Source: Isoetes taiwanensis (Eukaryota > Streptophyta > Lycopodiopsida > Isoetales > Isoetaceae). Taken from it: 64,000 nucleotides of DNA. A model generated the notes under the pieces. The model did not search any database, had not been told where the DNA came from, and was given only the letters and a program-made list of their open reading frames with translations. Positions within the stretch are counted from its first letter, which is position 1. Every line of letters starts with the position of its first letter. Shown here piece by piece: positions 37,601-50,000 of this stretch. The position numbers were made by a program, and so were the translations under genes. Location of the stretch: positions 3,773,491 to 3,837,490 of the forward strand of contig JAJEKV010000034.1 in NCBI GenBank assembly GCA_021234155.1, read 5' to 3'.

Positions 37601-40436
37601 GGGGGTGACTCTCGTCGAGCATCGGTGTCGGATTGGCATATTCGCCCCTTATTCATAATCTACACCGTCACGTAAGTTCCTCATTTGTGGGGTAATGCAA
37701 ATTACAAGATTTGCTATCTTGTATAATAAGATTATGGCTACTATAAGATTTCATAGGAATCTTATATGGTGTTGATTTAATGCGTGCAAAATATACAATT
37801 ATGAGGGCTCACCATTTGCCCCTCGTCACCCAGTGTGAATACCCCCAAACCAAAAGGGGTTTAAAGGGGGATTTTAATTTAAATGTGTTGGATCAATGGT
37901 TATATTTATTAATAATATCACCCAGTAGTTATGTGTTGGTTATTATACTAAAAATTTTTGGCCCTTGGACCATAAAAAAAAACCGAGGGCGTGAGAATAT
38001 AAAAGACATTTAAAACATAAAGATAGTGTAGGGTTGCATCTTGAACCTTGGAATCCAAATATGCACTAAGGTTTAATATTTGAGTATACTAGATAGCCAT
38101 CGTTTAAATATTTAGAAGCTCACCTTTTAGAAACTTCTTCAAATACATTGGCTTGAACATTAAAAGGCTCAGCCAGAGAGATTAACTAATCTAGTAGGTT
38201 AACCCATTTGAGGAAACAAAGGGTATATATAAATTCACCATGACTATACTCGGAGGGATGCTTCTAAGAGATTTATATTTCAAGGCTTCTGATGAATCGA
38301 CCAAATATCATTGTTTCCTCATCTAAATTGATCGGTGCTTAATTGGTAACTGATGGTGAGGTTTTGACAAGCATCTAGCGATCATCGCTTTGCCATGATA
38401 ATAGAATATGGATAATATGGTAATGACTAGAGTTATATTTATTAGTTTGGGATCGGATACATAATATTGAACAACACTTCTCAAATATAAGCCATATCCA
38501 ATGGATAACACACAAGATAATATTATGAAGAATTGTTAAAATAAGTTGGAGAAGCAATTTTTTCTGAGAATCGTAGCGTTGGAGGAAGAACAGTTACTGC
38601 GGCCGAATAAAATCCAATATGACTTCTCCCCAGCAGGCCCCGGTTATTGGTATTAGTGGTCACAAGAAGAAAAAAAGCGAGTGCTCATGCACTCAAATAT
38701 AATTCATAAACTTTGGGATGTATCACCTTTACTTATCCTTTTAAGACCTTCAAAACTCCTTTTGCTTCCAATAAATTCACATTTCTTCATTGCTACCATA
38801 TTCTCGGGTTTAGCACATCTTTGCCCACGAAGTGCAATGCATGCTTGGAATCGATATAGTGCAATCTCTAATTCTTGTGTGGACAATGGTTCCTATAAAA
38901 CCACCATGCAATGTAGATCAGTTTAGGTAAATCAGGTCTTTCATGGTCTAACATAAGTATCTTAGCAAGGACTGGTTGTTACGATAAAAGTTATAAATAT
39001 TCTCAATAAGTAGTTTGTGTTGTGAAACCTTTCTCACTAAAAATATGCGCAGCGATGAAGGACCCATCTCGGAAAATCGTCCAGGGCGAGTTGTAAGAAA
39101 TGGTCCCTTGTATATCCCACTTCATCTTTCGCTACAACCATCCCACAATGACCACTTGAATAAAGTGGTGAACATGCATGAGGAGAAAATAAAACTTTGT
39201 CTTCTCACGAGTTGAATACTTCGCATCATCCAATGTCCTCATCCCGAAATTCTGATGTCGGGAGGTGCTCTTTGTTTACCAGGCGAACAAATTTGCCGTT
39301 GATGGTGGTTACGTAACATACCGGACATAGGAACTCTAGCATGTACCTTGGGGTACTTGGATTAGGTCTTGTTTATATGGCTGCAGCTTTAATTGATTAA
39401 GTTGAAACGCGAACCATTTTGACAATGAGGAAACAAAACATGTCAAATTTTATACACCTTGGGGCTCCGCGCCTCCTTCTCACCCGACTTTGGTGTGACA
39501 TCTTTCTATCTCCTTGTATTTTTCTTCTCTTGCACATGGAGTTCACCTTCATGGTGAAAGGTTAAAAGCTTCTTTGCTCCTGCCATTTGTTTTCTAGAAC
39601 CACGGTAGATGGATCTGTGTTAGTGCTCAAAAGGTGAACTTTGTGTCTACTAGAAGCAGTTCCTCACGAATTGGCTTCACCTCCATCACATCATTTAAGA
39701 AAAGAAATCACGAAGAATGGAGAATTCTCCAAACCTAGAAAATATATTCTAAGCTAACCTCCTTTTCTTGTAGTTGAGTGACGCAGTGGAGTATTGAGCG
39801 GCAAACCTAAATCCCTTGCTAAATCCATGAAAATGCGCACAAGCACTCGAGGTAGCTCTGTGTTGGAACGGTTAAACTCTGCCCCAAATCCGTCTGCGAA
39901 GCATAAGAAACATAAAACGTAACTTTGCCTAAAACCGTAACTTTGCTCTATGAGACACGCTTGATCGACCCACATAACCGCCCCCGTTATAAGATCGCCA
40001 CCATTTTTTTATGAAGAAGCTACTCTCTGCCAGCGGACGATCTGTTTAAATGGTAGCTTAATCATCGAGATCCTTACAACAAAAACCTAAAATGAGCTGC
40101 GAGCTTTGCATGTCGAGAACAAAATAAAATATAATACGAAAAATAAAACTTAACTGAAAAATATATGATATATATGGGTCTACACTATTGAAAAGAGGCA
40201 TTAAAATTAATTCAAGCGTATGCAAATACAATGGGCACTCTAGATGTACTAATTAGTAGGCCTTGTGTAATACGCCCATCAAATCATATAAAAACCATTG
40301 GAAAAACCGTACAAAAATACAAAAAAAACCCCCTGTTATTATGCTACATATTCCACACAGGGGATGACTTTAAACATCGAGAGCTATTGTCATGGAAAAA
40401 ATTAGTGGCTATTAATAGCCAAGTGACGATTTTTTA
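37601..40436. other. No recognisable gene
   Basis: AT-rich DNA with short frames only. I see no domain or repeat apart from the LINE 3' end that begins at its right border. Confidence 0.4.
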
Positions 40437-41660
40437 GGAAGGAAGGAAGTATATTTTAACGTCCATGGAGACCAACTGGCCTATGAGACGGTTTTACAAT
40501 ATAGCGGAAAGTTTCCAAACACAAAATAAAACCAAAGAAACCTTGTACAATGTGTCTCTACCACTGGGATGAAAAAACCCCAAGTGTGGGAGGAAAAACC
40601 CTTGTAGTAAGGCGTTGAGAGGCCTATTTAGAGCTCAAATTCCAATGTTGTGAGGACTCCACGGCGGTGGGGACTTGCGCAGAATGTAGGGCGCAAGGCG
40701 ATGCCACCATTAGGCTGAAACCCGGCGGTTGGTGCATTGCTATCTCGTGAGCATCACGATCGGCATGGCTGCTTTCGGATGTGTGCATATCTTTGGGCAT
40801 TCATGTAGAGCATAGTGTTCATCTTCTAATATCGCATGTGGCAGACAGCGCATAATCTCTCATCGCGGGATTCTCGACCTCTATCCGTACCTCGGCTGGC
40901 TGTCTCAATTCGGTGATGGTGGGACCCTATATCCTTATTGCAGCTATAGCTCTTGGTTTCTTGGTGGAAATGTGTGCCTTCGGATCTTGGTGGGGGTCGT
41001 CGTGTTCAAGCGGCCGGATTGACCCGTGTGTGGTAGTGCTCTTTTTGGGCTTTGCAAGGTGGGCTTCCCACAAGGAGGCATCCCTGAAGCGCGGCGCATT
41101 TAAATACAACTCACCTACGTGATATCAGACATATCCACAATGTGTTGATAGTCTATGGACCATCGTCGCGAACCATCCCCTACAATGCTCTTGCCATACT
41201 CTCTTGAGGGCGTTCGCGGCCCTTGTGTCAATAACGAGCGGGGAGGAAGGCGTTGTGTTATGGAAATATGCAAGGTGCTGCATAGCGAGAATCTGCGAGG
41301 GCGGAAGCCGGTCTCATACAACAAAATTGGATAAGGCACGTGTCCTTGGCGGCAGCTTAAAATGTTAGGAAAGCCTTACGCACCCTCTCTAGCTTATCCC
41401 AAGTACCCTTGCTAATGTCGCAAGGGATTCATAATAAGTGCCATACAATGCTTTGTGGTGACTTGTAGGGGGGTTTTAGGCCCATTTCCATATGTATCGT
41501 AAGAGGTAGGGGTTTTGCCACTACTTGGGGTAAACTTTATGCGGAAGGGTGAATTTGCCTTTCAAGAAATGCATTATCTGGGGGTGTTTTTGATCACCTA
41601 TGCAGCACATGGCATACCCCCTTACTATAAGTGAACCCCGGGCTGTCACCCCGGACCTCT
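40437..41660 (-). mobile_element. LINE 3' fragment (copy B) with GGAA tail
   Basis: On the minus strand the copy ends in GGTCTCCATGGACGTTAAAA followed by a short TTCC tail (40,437-40,452). Upstream, at 40,740-40,900, it encodes IGSHHHRIET, RLCAVC and, after a shift, LEDEHYALHECP. This is the C-terminal 'GSH-L-IETGR ... RLC--C ... VEDE-H-L--CP' zinc-ribbon module of many LINE ORF2 proteins. Further upstream (41,250-41,480) are WDKLERVRKAFL-like and PILLYETGFRP-like segments typical of the post-RT region. Stops and shifts mark it as dead. Confidence 0.65.
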
Positions 41661-43050
41661 ACCCCATCTGGTTTCCCTGAGTGCTTTCGAAACAAGTGTG
41701 CTTTCGTGCCCAATCCGCGAGATCTGATACGTGATAGCTGTACTGCATTGCATCTGGGGCTTTCCATCCATGCCGACCCTTCTTTCTACATAGTCATCCC
41801 ATACTAGACAATTTTTTCGGCGAATTTTATGAAAGAAGCTTTCTTTAAAAAAATTAAAAAATAGCCATAGCTAAAACAAGTACTTCAGTATTCATTAGGT
41901 TTACCCAAACTATTTCCCCCTTTTTCCTTAAGGAAAAAGGAATTAGCCTTTCTTTATATTACAATAATTATATAATAAATCATTAATATCCAAACAAAAA
42001 TGAATTCCTATTTATACATCCCCACCTACCATCATCATCATATAAGTAATTTTTCAAACTATGCATTTCTATTACATATACCATATATGTATCTTAAAAA
42101 AGGAATTGTAAGAGATGGCCAATATCTCTCTAGATGCCCGAGTTGATTGCATAATATTTTCCCTCAAGGATTAGATCTAAAAGGTGTCATTGTATTGAAT
42201 GTTGTTCAGATCATGGATATTATAAGCTTTGTTGTGAGCTTTTGTTAAAAGTTTTTTTAATATTATTGTATATTTCTTGATTGTTGATTATTATTTGTAA
42301 TTGTAGTACATATATCTAAAGCTACAGAATTTACGTTTTTTTCTTTTTCAGTTAAAAAAAATAGCCAAGTCTGCGAGGTTTATAGTACTTAATTCAAAAG
42401 TTTAAGCCAAGTCAAGTACATATAAATGTAATGGTAATAATAACTTTAGCTAAATGTATATCAGAAAGTACTGTAAAATTTTGAAAAATAGCCAAACCAT
42501 ACCATTTTTTATGGAAAAATATATAGCATGCTTAATTTTTTTCCTTGGCTATTGGATGGGCATGTTTGCAAGTTATTGCTCGATTTAAACCATAGATATC
42601 GATCCTCGTTTGCGGGGTATGCTCGTATAAGTTTGAGTATATTGTCTAGCGAGGCTTGCAAAATACTACATGGTTTGAGGCAATGTATTATGAATTAAAT
42701 GGTGTTGATTTCATACATGTATTATATGATTTTAATGACTAGTTAATATTCCTTTTCTTCTATCTATCCATCCATTTCCCTTTAAAGGATCTTAAAAGGC
42801 GGTTTAGTTGCAACATTGAGAAGAAGGCACATGCAATAGAGGCAATCAATGCTTTGATAGGCAGTTCTATATAACATCATTTACCTAAGTCAAATATAAA
42901 TTAAGTACGTTGTGCTTAAAGGGAACCATATAATGTCAAATAACATGCACACACATAGTCTATTCACAATTTAAAATGTCAAACACTTCATGAAACCACA
43001 ATGACAAACCCATTTATCATAAACCATAAAAGCCAGAATTCTATATTTAA
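41661..43050. other. No recognisable gene
   Basis: Very AT-rich. I see no domain or repeat before the GAATA microsatellite. Confidence 0.4.
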
Positions 43051-43136
43051 GAATAGAATAGAATAGAATAGAATAGAATAGAATAGAATAGAATAGAATA
43101 GAATAGAATAGAATAGAATAGAATAGAATAGAATAG
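43051..43136. repeat. (GAATA)n microsatellite, about 17 units
   Basis: Perfect pentanucleotide repeat that passes directly into the LINE terminus at 43,138. On the minus strand it is a (TATTC)n tail. Confidence 0.97.
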
Positions 43137-44300
43137 ATTTTTTAGCGTCCACGGAGACTGATTGGCCTATGGGACCCAAACAAAAGAGAACAAAAGAGGC
43201 TATTCTTAGACGGGATTAAAAACCCCACGCCGGAAGGGGGTTTTGAGGAAAAAACCTTAGCGGTAATAAGTATCTTTGGCATGTTGTACAATTGTACAAG
43301 ACAGTTCAATACCATCCCGGAGGACACAACTGAGTCCATGCATCTATAACCTCCTAGAGGTATGACCCCAACAAACCCATGGAATAATTTAAGGGCTAAA
43401 CTTAGCTATTTGGCGATTTTTTAGCACATTTTCAAAAAATGTTGGCTAAAGTAAATAGAAAAAATTGAGAAAAAAATAATAATTTTAGCTTAACTTTTTT
43501 CGCGGCTGCACCAAACTTCAATCTTTTTAGCCAAATGCTAGAAGATAAGAGAGTGAAATTTTATATTGTTTAGCTAAACCACAGAAACTTTTGGAATAAA
43601 TTTCGGTTTAGTTTAGCTAACATCATTCTACTTTATATGAAATATATGATAATAGTAATTTATTTTCTAGCATCTATGGAATAATTTGAGGCCTAGAGTT
43701 AGCTAGCTGGCATTGTTTTAGAATGCTTCCACAAAGAAAATGAGTAAAGTAAACGGAAAGAATTGAAAAGAAGTTTAGTAATTTTAGCTCAATATTTTCT
43801 ACTGATCACACCACATAAAGTTTTTGTAGGAATTTTGCATTAGTTTAGCTAAACTCTAGAAAGTATGAGAGGAAAAATGTATAGAGTATAGCTAAAGCAC
43901 AGAAAGTTTTGGGATTAATCTCAGGCAAGTTTAGCTAAAGCCATTATGGCTAATAAGAAATATGCGATTAGTAATTTATTCCCTAAACCCACTGGCGTCA
44001 TTATTCAATAACTCATGCAGCGGTTGGTCGGGCACTAGTAATCGAACATCTTGCTCGGATATGGGCAAACGTTGGGCAGATCTGGAGGGCATGACATTCA
44101 TCCTCAATGGCGCCCTGGTGGCAACACTGGCAAAGCCTTTGCTCTCGTGCTTCCCGAGCCCAACATCCTGTCCCAATGCGGAGGCGATGTGCACCCGTGC
44201 GAATGGAAGCTATAAGTTTGCACTTCTTCATAGGCAACTGGGTGTACAAGTACTAGTGTGGGCCTCTCGTGAGCCTATGTTTGACTTCTTCTTTGCGATA
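43137..44300 (-). mobile_element. LINE 3' fragment (copy C), split by an insertion
   Basis: The 3' part (43,137-43,378) ends TCTCCGTGGACGCTAAAAAA on the minus strand and runs straight into (TATTC)n. The upstream part (43,984-44,300) encodes RTGAHRLRIGTG, QRLCQCCHQGAIEDECHAL and CPTFAHIRAR, the LINE C-terminal zinc-ribbon module. A duplicated 0.3-kb sequence occupies 43,379-43,983 between them. Frames are broken. Confidence 0.7.
43379..43983. repeat. Tandem duplication, units of 297 and about 307 bp
   Basis: Unit one starts ATGGAATAATTTAAGGGCTA at 43,379 and unit two ATGGAATAATTTGAGGCCTA at 43,676. Both run through TTTAGCTAA-rich sequence and end near TTAGTAATTTATT. The pair sits inside LINE copy C. 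No reading frame is preserved. Confidence 0.8.
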
Positions 44301-45120
44301 GTGTAGTGCTTGAACATCGCATCCCAGGATCTTCTTGAAGGAAAGTAGCATCTAGGTACAGCTTAAGTGCCTTGTGATCTTTCTTTGTGCTACCCGGTCC
44401 CCAATTTTTGGTCGGTTGTTTTAGTTGTCTGAAAGTGTTGTTTTATGTCAAAAACAACACCAAAATATTTAAAAGACCACGTGGCCCGTTTATCGGGTTG
44501 CACAAAGGGGCCCGGTGGTTTTTGGCAAAAAAAATCCAAGTGGTTTCCACTTTTTGTTTTTTTGTCAACATGTCCTTTTTTTGAGTGTTGTTTTTACCGA
44601 ACTTTTTCGACGTGTGGTTTTTTTCTTGACTGCGACTGTTGTTTTTTTGAGGAGCCACGCGTTGTTTTTTCCTAAAATAAGACACGTAGATTTAAATATT
44701 GCTATACATGAAAGACTAACTTACAACAATGGTTTTTAAAAAAACCATATGTTATTTACAAAAAAAGCGACGCGTGTTATTGAAATCTATCTATTGTTTT
44801 TAGTGCTATTAAGTATTGTTTTCTAAAATAAGGACATGTAAAAGCATTATAAGAACATATAGGAAAAACAAGGTGTTGTTTTTAATTGCCTTTTAGCTAA
44901 TGAAATATTGACCGTGGTATACTTTTAAATAAAAAAAAAGTTATTTTAACTAATCAAATATCGACACGTGGCATACATTTTTAAATAAAGAATTATTATT
45001 ACGACATTTAGAAAAAGATTGGTGTTTCTAACATATCTTCTAACCAATTAAATATTGCCACATGACATACATTCAAATAATAATATACCACAATTTAAAA
45101 TCAATACAATTGTATTTAAA
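44301..45120. repeat. AT-rich block with irregular GTGG/CACGTGG repeats
   Basis: The phrase AAATAT-G-C--GTGG-ATAC followed by TTTAAATAA recurs at about 44,900, 44,955 and 45,048, and T-runs alternate with ACGTG or ACGCG at 44,475-44,790. No gene is visible. Confidence 0.45.
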
Positions 45121-46738
45121 ATAAGAAAACTTGTAGGAATCTAGTGGATCATTAAGTCTAAGTGCTTCTTTGATAAATCATTAAAACCATTGGAGGGAAA
45201 ATAAAGTACATAATTAATTTACAGCAGAATCGAGAATTGGAAAAGAGAAATACTGCTAAAAAAATTGTCGACTAAAACCCTGAAGTTGATATTTTTTAAA
45301 TCTGTAAAGGCAAGTATTTGCCTACTCATACAATGCAGACTGCAACAAGTCTGAGATTAGATACAAATGAATCAGCAGATCGTCTTGCCTTGATCTTTGA
45401 AAAGTAATCAAAGATGCTATCTTGAAAATCTAGAGTAGCAAATAAAAGTCTGCTCTGTTTCGGTAGATGCTTTGCATTAGCAGATCATTGTGCCTAGATA
45501 AGATTAACAAAGGATTGAAAATCTCCCGCAACAAAGGAACAACTGAATGCTTGATTAAAACCTGTAATAGGCTGACTGCCTTGAAACACAAGGCTGCAAG
45601 GAACCCACCGAAACCAGTAATAACTCTGCAAAAACTCCCCATTACAGCAAGAGTTGGTTATTGCAGCAAAATCTCTGAACAACTTGATTAAAACCTGTAA
45701 TTGGCTGACTGCCTTGAAACAAAAGGCCGCAAAGAACCCAGCGAAACTACTCTGAATGCAAGTTGGTGTTGCAGCCCAACAAGAAGTCTCTGTAGGATCA
45801 ACCCGATTGCAGCAAAAAGGGGCGAATGATGGCTAGACGTGGGCCTGTAATTAGAATTGGATGACCTCTGTAACTCAAATAAAGCTGACTATCACTTAGG
45901 CAGAAACTCCCTACAAGTTCCAAGGAAGAGCCCACTGCACAAAAACCTGAAAAGCAACAGCCTAGCAAGGCCGGAATGAAGTAGACCAGGGAAAAAGGGT
46001 CGTTATGGCCAAAAGTAAAATTATGGCACTAAAATACCTCCAGAGAGTAACTGGCAGAAAGGAAAAATAGCAAAGGAAGACGACAAAGCCACACAAAGCC
46101 CTGCTCTGTATATGTGACAGCCATAGATTAGAATGAACAAAGAGCTCCGCCATAGATTAGAATGAAAGATTTCCAAGCATCCTCCTGCAACAGACATTTC
46201 CATTAGCTTTGCATCTCGCCTTAAAACCTTACAGGCTAAAAATACGATTTTGATAGTTTCAGACCTTTCCTTCTTGCAGACCAGATGAATTGAAGAAGTA
46301 AGAATTAGTTTCAGCCATCCCTCCAAACTCCTGACCTGCTTCATGCGATTCATGTCGGATTCCAGGTTGGGGCTGAATGGAAAGGGGTTTAGGACGGCAG
46401 AAAATCAGAAGGGCGATGGAATTCCCTCCAATTTGCCATCGCCATAGCAAAGGTAAGTTTGCCATCGCCATCGCCGTATCTGCCATCGCCAGGAAAGAGA
46501 GAGGAAAATCGTGTGCAAGGAAAGCCCATGAAATTAAAAGCCAATCTCGACCTTTATTACAGCCAATGAAATCAAAGGGCTCGGATCACAATCTCTGCCG
46601 TTGATCTCTCCCATCAATCCAACCGTTCATTCAATAGCCAATAATATTATAAGATTGGGGTCAAGATCTCTACCATTTATCTTAGTTTTATCTTAACCGT
46701 TGGATAGAATACTACGTTATCACATTATCACGCGTGCA
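45121..46738. other. No recognised gene; one local duplication
   Basis: A duplication of about 80 bp (GCTTGATTAAAACCTGTAAT ... CTGACTGCCTTGAAACA) occurs at about 45,549-45,630 and 45,682-45,760. Short GCCATC repeats lie at 46,434-46,490. No domain is seen. Confidence 0.4.
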
Positions 46739-46840
46739 CACAAGTATTATTTTAATTTTCAATGCATACAAGTATTATTTTAATTTTCGTATTATTTTAA
46801 TTTTCAATGCATACAAATATTATTTTAATTTTCAGTACAA
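46739..46840. repeat. AT-rich minisatellite
   Basis: The unit ACAAGTATTATTTTAATTTT with an ATGCAT linker is repeated three to four times, one copy being partial. Confidence 0.85.
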
Positions 46841-47131
46841 TGTTCACTAGCAAATGTGTGCCCGAATTGTCGGATGTTACACGAACGATAGTTAGAGCGT
46901 TAAAAACACTGGTTACTTGCATTTTAGGTGCTTATAATAGTGTCTATGGTCCCCCTTCGCTGTCTAGGTCATGCCATATCCTGTAGAATATTCCTTGTGG
47001 AGTCATATAGGCCATCCGCCTGAAAAGAAAATGGGGTCAAACAGCCATGTTTTGACCCCATCATGTGAATGGATACCAAAAAACCAATTCAGTGGTTTTC
47101 AACTACCAAATTATACAATGTCAATGCATAA
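46841..47131. other. No recognisable gene
   Basis: Unique-looking flank of the large inverted repeat. Confidence 0.5.
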
Positions 47132-47160
47132 CCAAATTTTGTGACAGAGCCTGGAGAGTT

Positions 47161-48310
47161 GCTCCCCACCTAGGCACCAACATGCCACCTAGGCTCAAAC
47201 ATGCCAAGGTAGCTCAAACATGCCAAGGTGGCTCAAACATGTCATGTGGGCTCCAACATGCCACTTAGGCTCCAATATGCCAAGGTGGCTCAAACATGCC
47301 ACGTGGGCTCCCAACATGCCACTTAGGCTCCAACATACCACTCGGCCCAAACATGCCAAGGTGGCTCAAACATGCCAAGGTCGCTCAAACATGCCACGCA
47401 GGCTCCAACATGCAACCTAGGCTCCAACATGCCAAGGTGGCTCGAACATGCCATGCCACGTTGCATCAAACATGCAAACGTGGCTCAAACATGAAACTGG
47501 CTCCAACATGCCACTTAGGCTCCAACATGCCAAGGTGGCTCAAACATGCTATGTGGGCTCCAACATGCCAAGGTGGCTCAGACATGCCACCTAGGCTTCG
47601 ACATGACAAGGTGGCACCTAGACTCCAACATGCCACCTGGGCTCCAACATGCCACCTTGGCTACAACATGCCAAGGTGTCTCAAACATGCCACGCAAGCT
47701 CGAATATGCCATCTAGGCTCCAACATGCCACCTAATATGCCAAGGTGGCTTAAACATACCACCTAGGCTCCAACATGCCACCTAGCCTCAAACATGCCAC
47801 ATAGGCCCCAACATGCAACCTAGACTCCAACATGCCACCTACACTCCTAACATGCCACCTAGGCTCTAACATGCCACATAGGGTCAAACATGCCACGTGG
47901 GCTCCAACATGCCACCTCACATGCCAGGGTGGATCAAACATGCTACGCAGACTCCAACATGCCACCTAGGGTCAAACATGCCAAGGTGGCTCAAGCACAC
48001 CACCTGGGCTACATGCCACCTAGGCTCCAACATGCTACATAGGCTCCAACATGCCACCTGGGCTCCAACATGCCAAGGTGGTGAAACATGCCACGTGGGC
48101 TCCAACATGCCCGCGAGGGGCTCAAACATGCCAAGGTCGCTCAAGCACACCACCTAGGCTCGAACATGCCACCTAGGCGCCAACATGGCAAGGTGGCTCA
48201 AACATGCCACCTAGGCTCCACATGCCACTTAGACTCCAATATGCCACCTAGGCTCCGACGTGCTACTTAGGCTCCAACATGCCAAGGTGGCTCAAACATG
48301 CCATGTGGGC
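47161..48310. repeat. 19-bp minisatellite, left arm
   Basis: About 60 units of the form AACATGCCAnnnnGGCTCn. Three unit variants alternate: one with CACCTAG, one with AAGGTG and one with CACGTGG. The reading frames through it are artefacts. Confidence 0.95.
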
Positions 48311-48540
48311 ATGATGATAGGACTTCATGCAAGAAATATGATAACCTTTGGAATCTTTGGTAGAGGCGTTTTGTCTTCGGGTAGTACAAAGGCTCCGGAA
48401 TGGAGATTCGACTTCGCCATGCCATCCGGAACGGCAAAATTACCCTATAGACCAAGTTACACGGTCATTTTTTGCAATGGAAAAAACACGAACCCTCTAC
48501 ATGGCAGTATTCTGCAGCTACCTCTTAGACCAATTGACTA
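48311..48540. other. Unpaired 230-bp insertion in the left arm
   Basis: This sequence has no counterpart in the right arm. It stays open in one plus-strand frame through WRFDFAMPSGTAKLPYRPSY and SILQLPLRPIDYE. I do not recognise the product. It may be a captured fragment. Confidence 0.5.
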
Positions 48541-49734
48541 CGAACATGTTGGACATGAGCTACTTTGGCGCTTCTTGGAAAAGGGGTAGTCTTCTGCCCA
48601 CGAAACTTGGTCTCCAGGGTAATATCAACGTTTTGAGTCCATTGGCAGAGTAGTTCCACCCGTTCGGTTGGGAAAATTGCCTATCAGGTGGCGGGGTTCT
48701 TTGAGAGGGACCTCGGTGCGCCTCTGGAAGGTCTTAAAGGTCCATCTTAAAGCGTCAACATTCTCCCTCACATTGATGACATTGTGCAAGATTTTGGTCA
48801 AATCGACTAGGATATAGCCTCAGAAGCGTAAACCACATTGTGTTGCTAGGTTATTGAAGGGTTTTGGGTTATGGGGGTCGAGTTTTTATCGGTTGCACTT
48901 GGGACATGGTTGAGAAGCTACAATTGAAAACATGAAGCAATAGGGCCCGATGGAATGGGGTTTGGAGTTATCCTCCTCGATTGTGGCAATTAGAAGTCAA
49001 AGGCACCTTTTGTAGTAGCACAATTGTTTGGGATCATTGGGATGGCCAATAGATCCAAACTTCTGTTATTCGGTTGCCATGGCTTCACATATGTGTTTAG
49101 CAAAAGGCACCTAGCTATCAAGAAAGCGACCACGTTTTGGCCTTGAAGCGTAAACCACATTATGTTGCTAGGTTATTGTAGGGTTTGCGTTTGGAGGCTA
49201 AAAGCGTGGTCATTTTCTTGGATAGCTAGGTGCACCTTTGCTAAACAAACATCGCGACCCATGGCAAGCTGAAATAACGAGTTTGGATCTATTGGCCATC
49301 CGAATGATCCCAAACAATTTTGCTTCTTGCAAAGGGCTCTTGACTTCTAATTGCCACTGGGGCTTGGGATAACTCTAAACCCCATTCCATCGGTTCCTAT
49401 TGCTTCATGTTTTCAATTGTAGCTTCTCAACCATGTCCCAAATTGCAACCGGCTAAAACTTCGACCCCCAACCCGTAAACCCTTCAATAACCTAGCAACA
49501 CCTGGAGTTTACGTGCGTTTGGCTATATCCTAGTCAGATTCGACCAAAATCTTGCACAATGTCATCACGTAGAGGGAGAATGTTGACGCCAGAAGATGGA
49601 CCTTTAAGACCTTCCAGAGGCAGTTCGCCCCAGAGGTCCTCTCTCAAAGAACCCTGGCCACGGATAGGCAATTTTCCCACTCCGGAACTGTGAACTACTC
49701 TGCCAATGGACTCAAAACGTGGGCAGAAGACTAC

Positions 49735-50000
49735 CCCTTTTCCAAGAAGCACCAAAGTAGCTCATGTCCAACACGTTCGTGGGCATGTTCGACCCACCTT
49801 GGCATGTTTGAGCCTAGGTGGCATGTTGGAGCCACCTTGGCATGTTGGAGCCCGCGTGGCATGTTTGAGCCACCTTGGCATGTTTAGTTTTAGGTGGGCG
49901 AAGACTACCCCTTTTCCAAGAAGCGCCAAAGTAGCTCATGTCCAACACGTTCGTGGGCATGTTCGACCCACCTTGGCATGTTTGAGCCTAGGTGGCATGT
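49735..50000. repeat. 170-bp tandem duplication in the right arm
   Basis: The block GACTACCCCTTTTCCAAGAA ... GTGGGCATGTTCGACCCACC at 49,729-49,797 reappears at 49,901-49,977, so the inner-arm/minisatellite junction is present twice on this side only. Confidence 0.9.
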
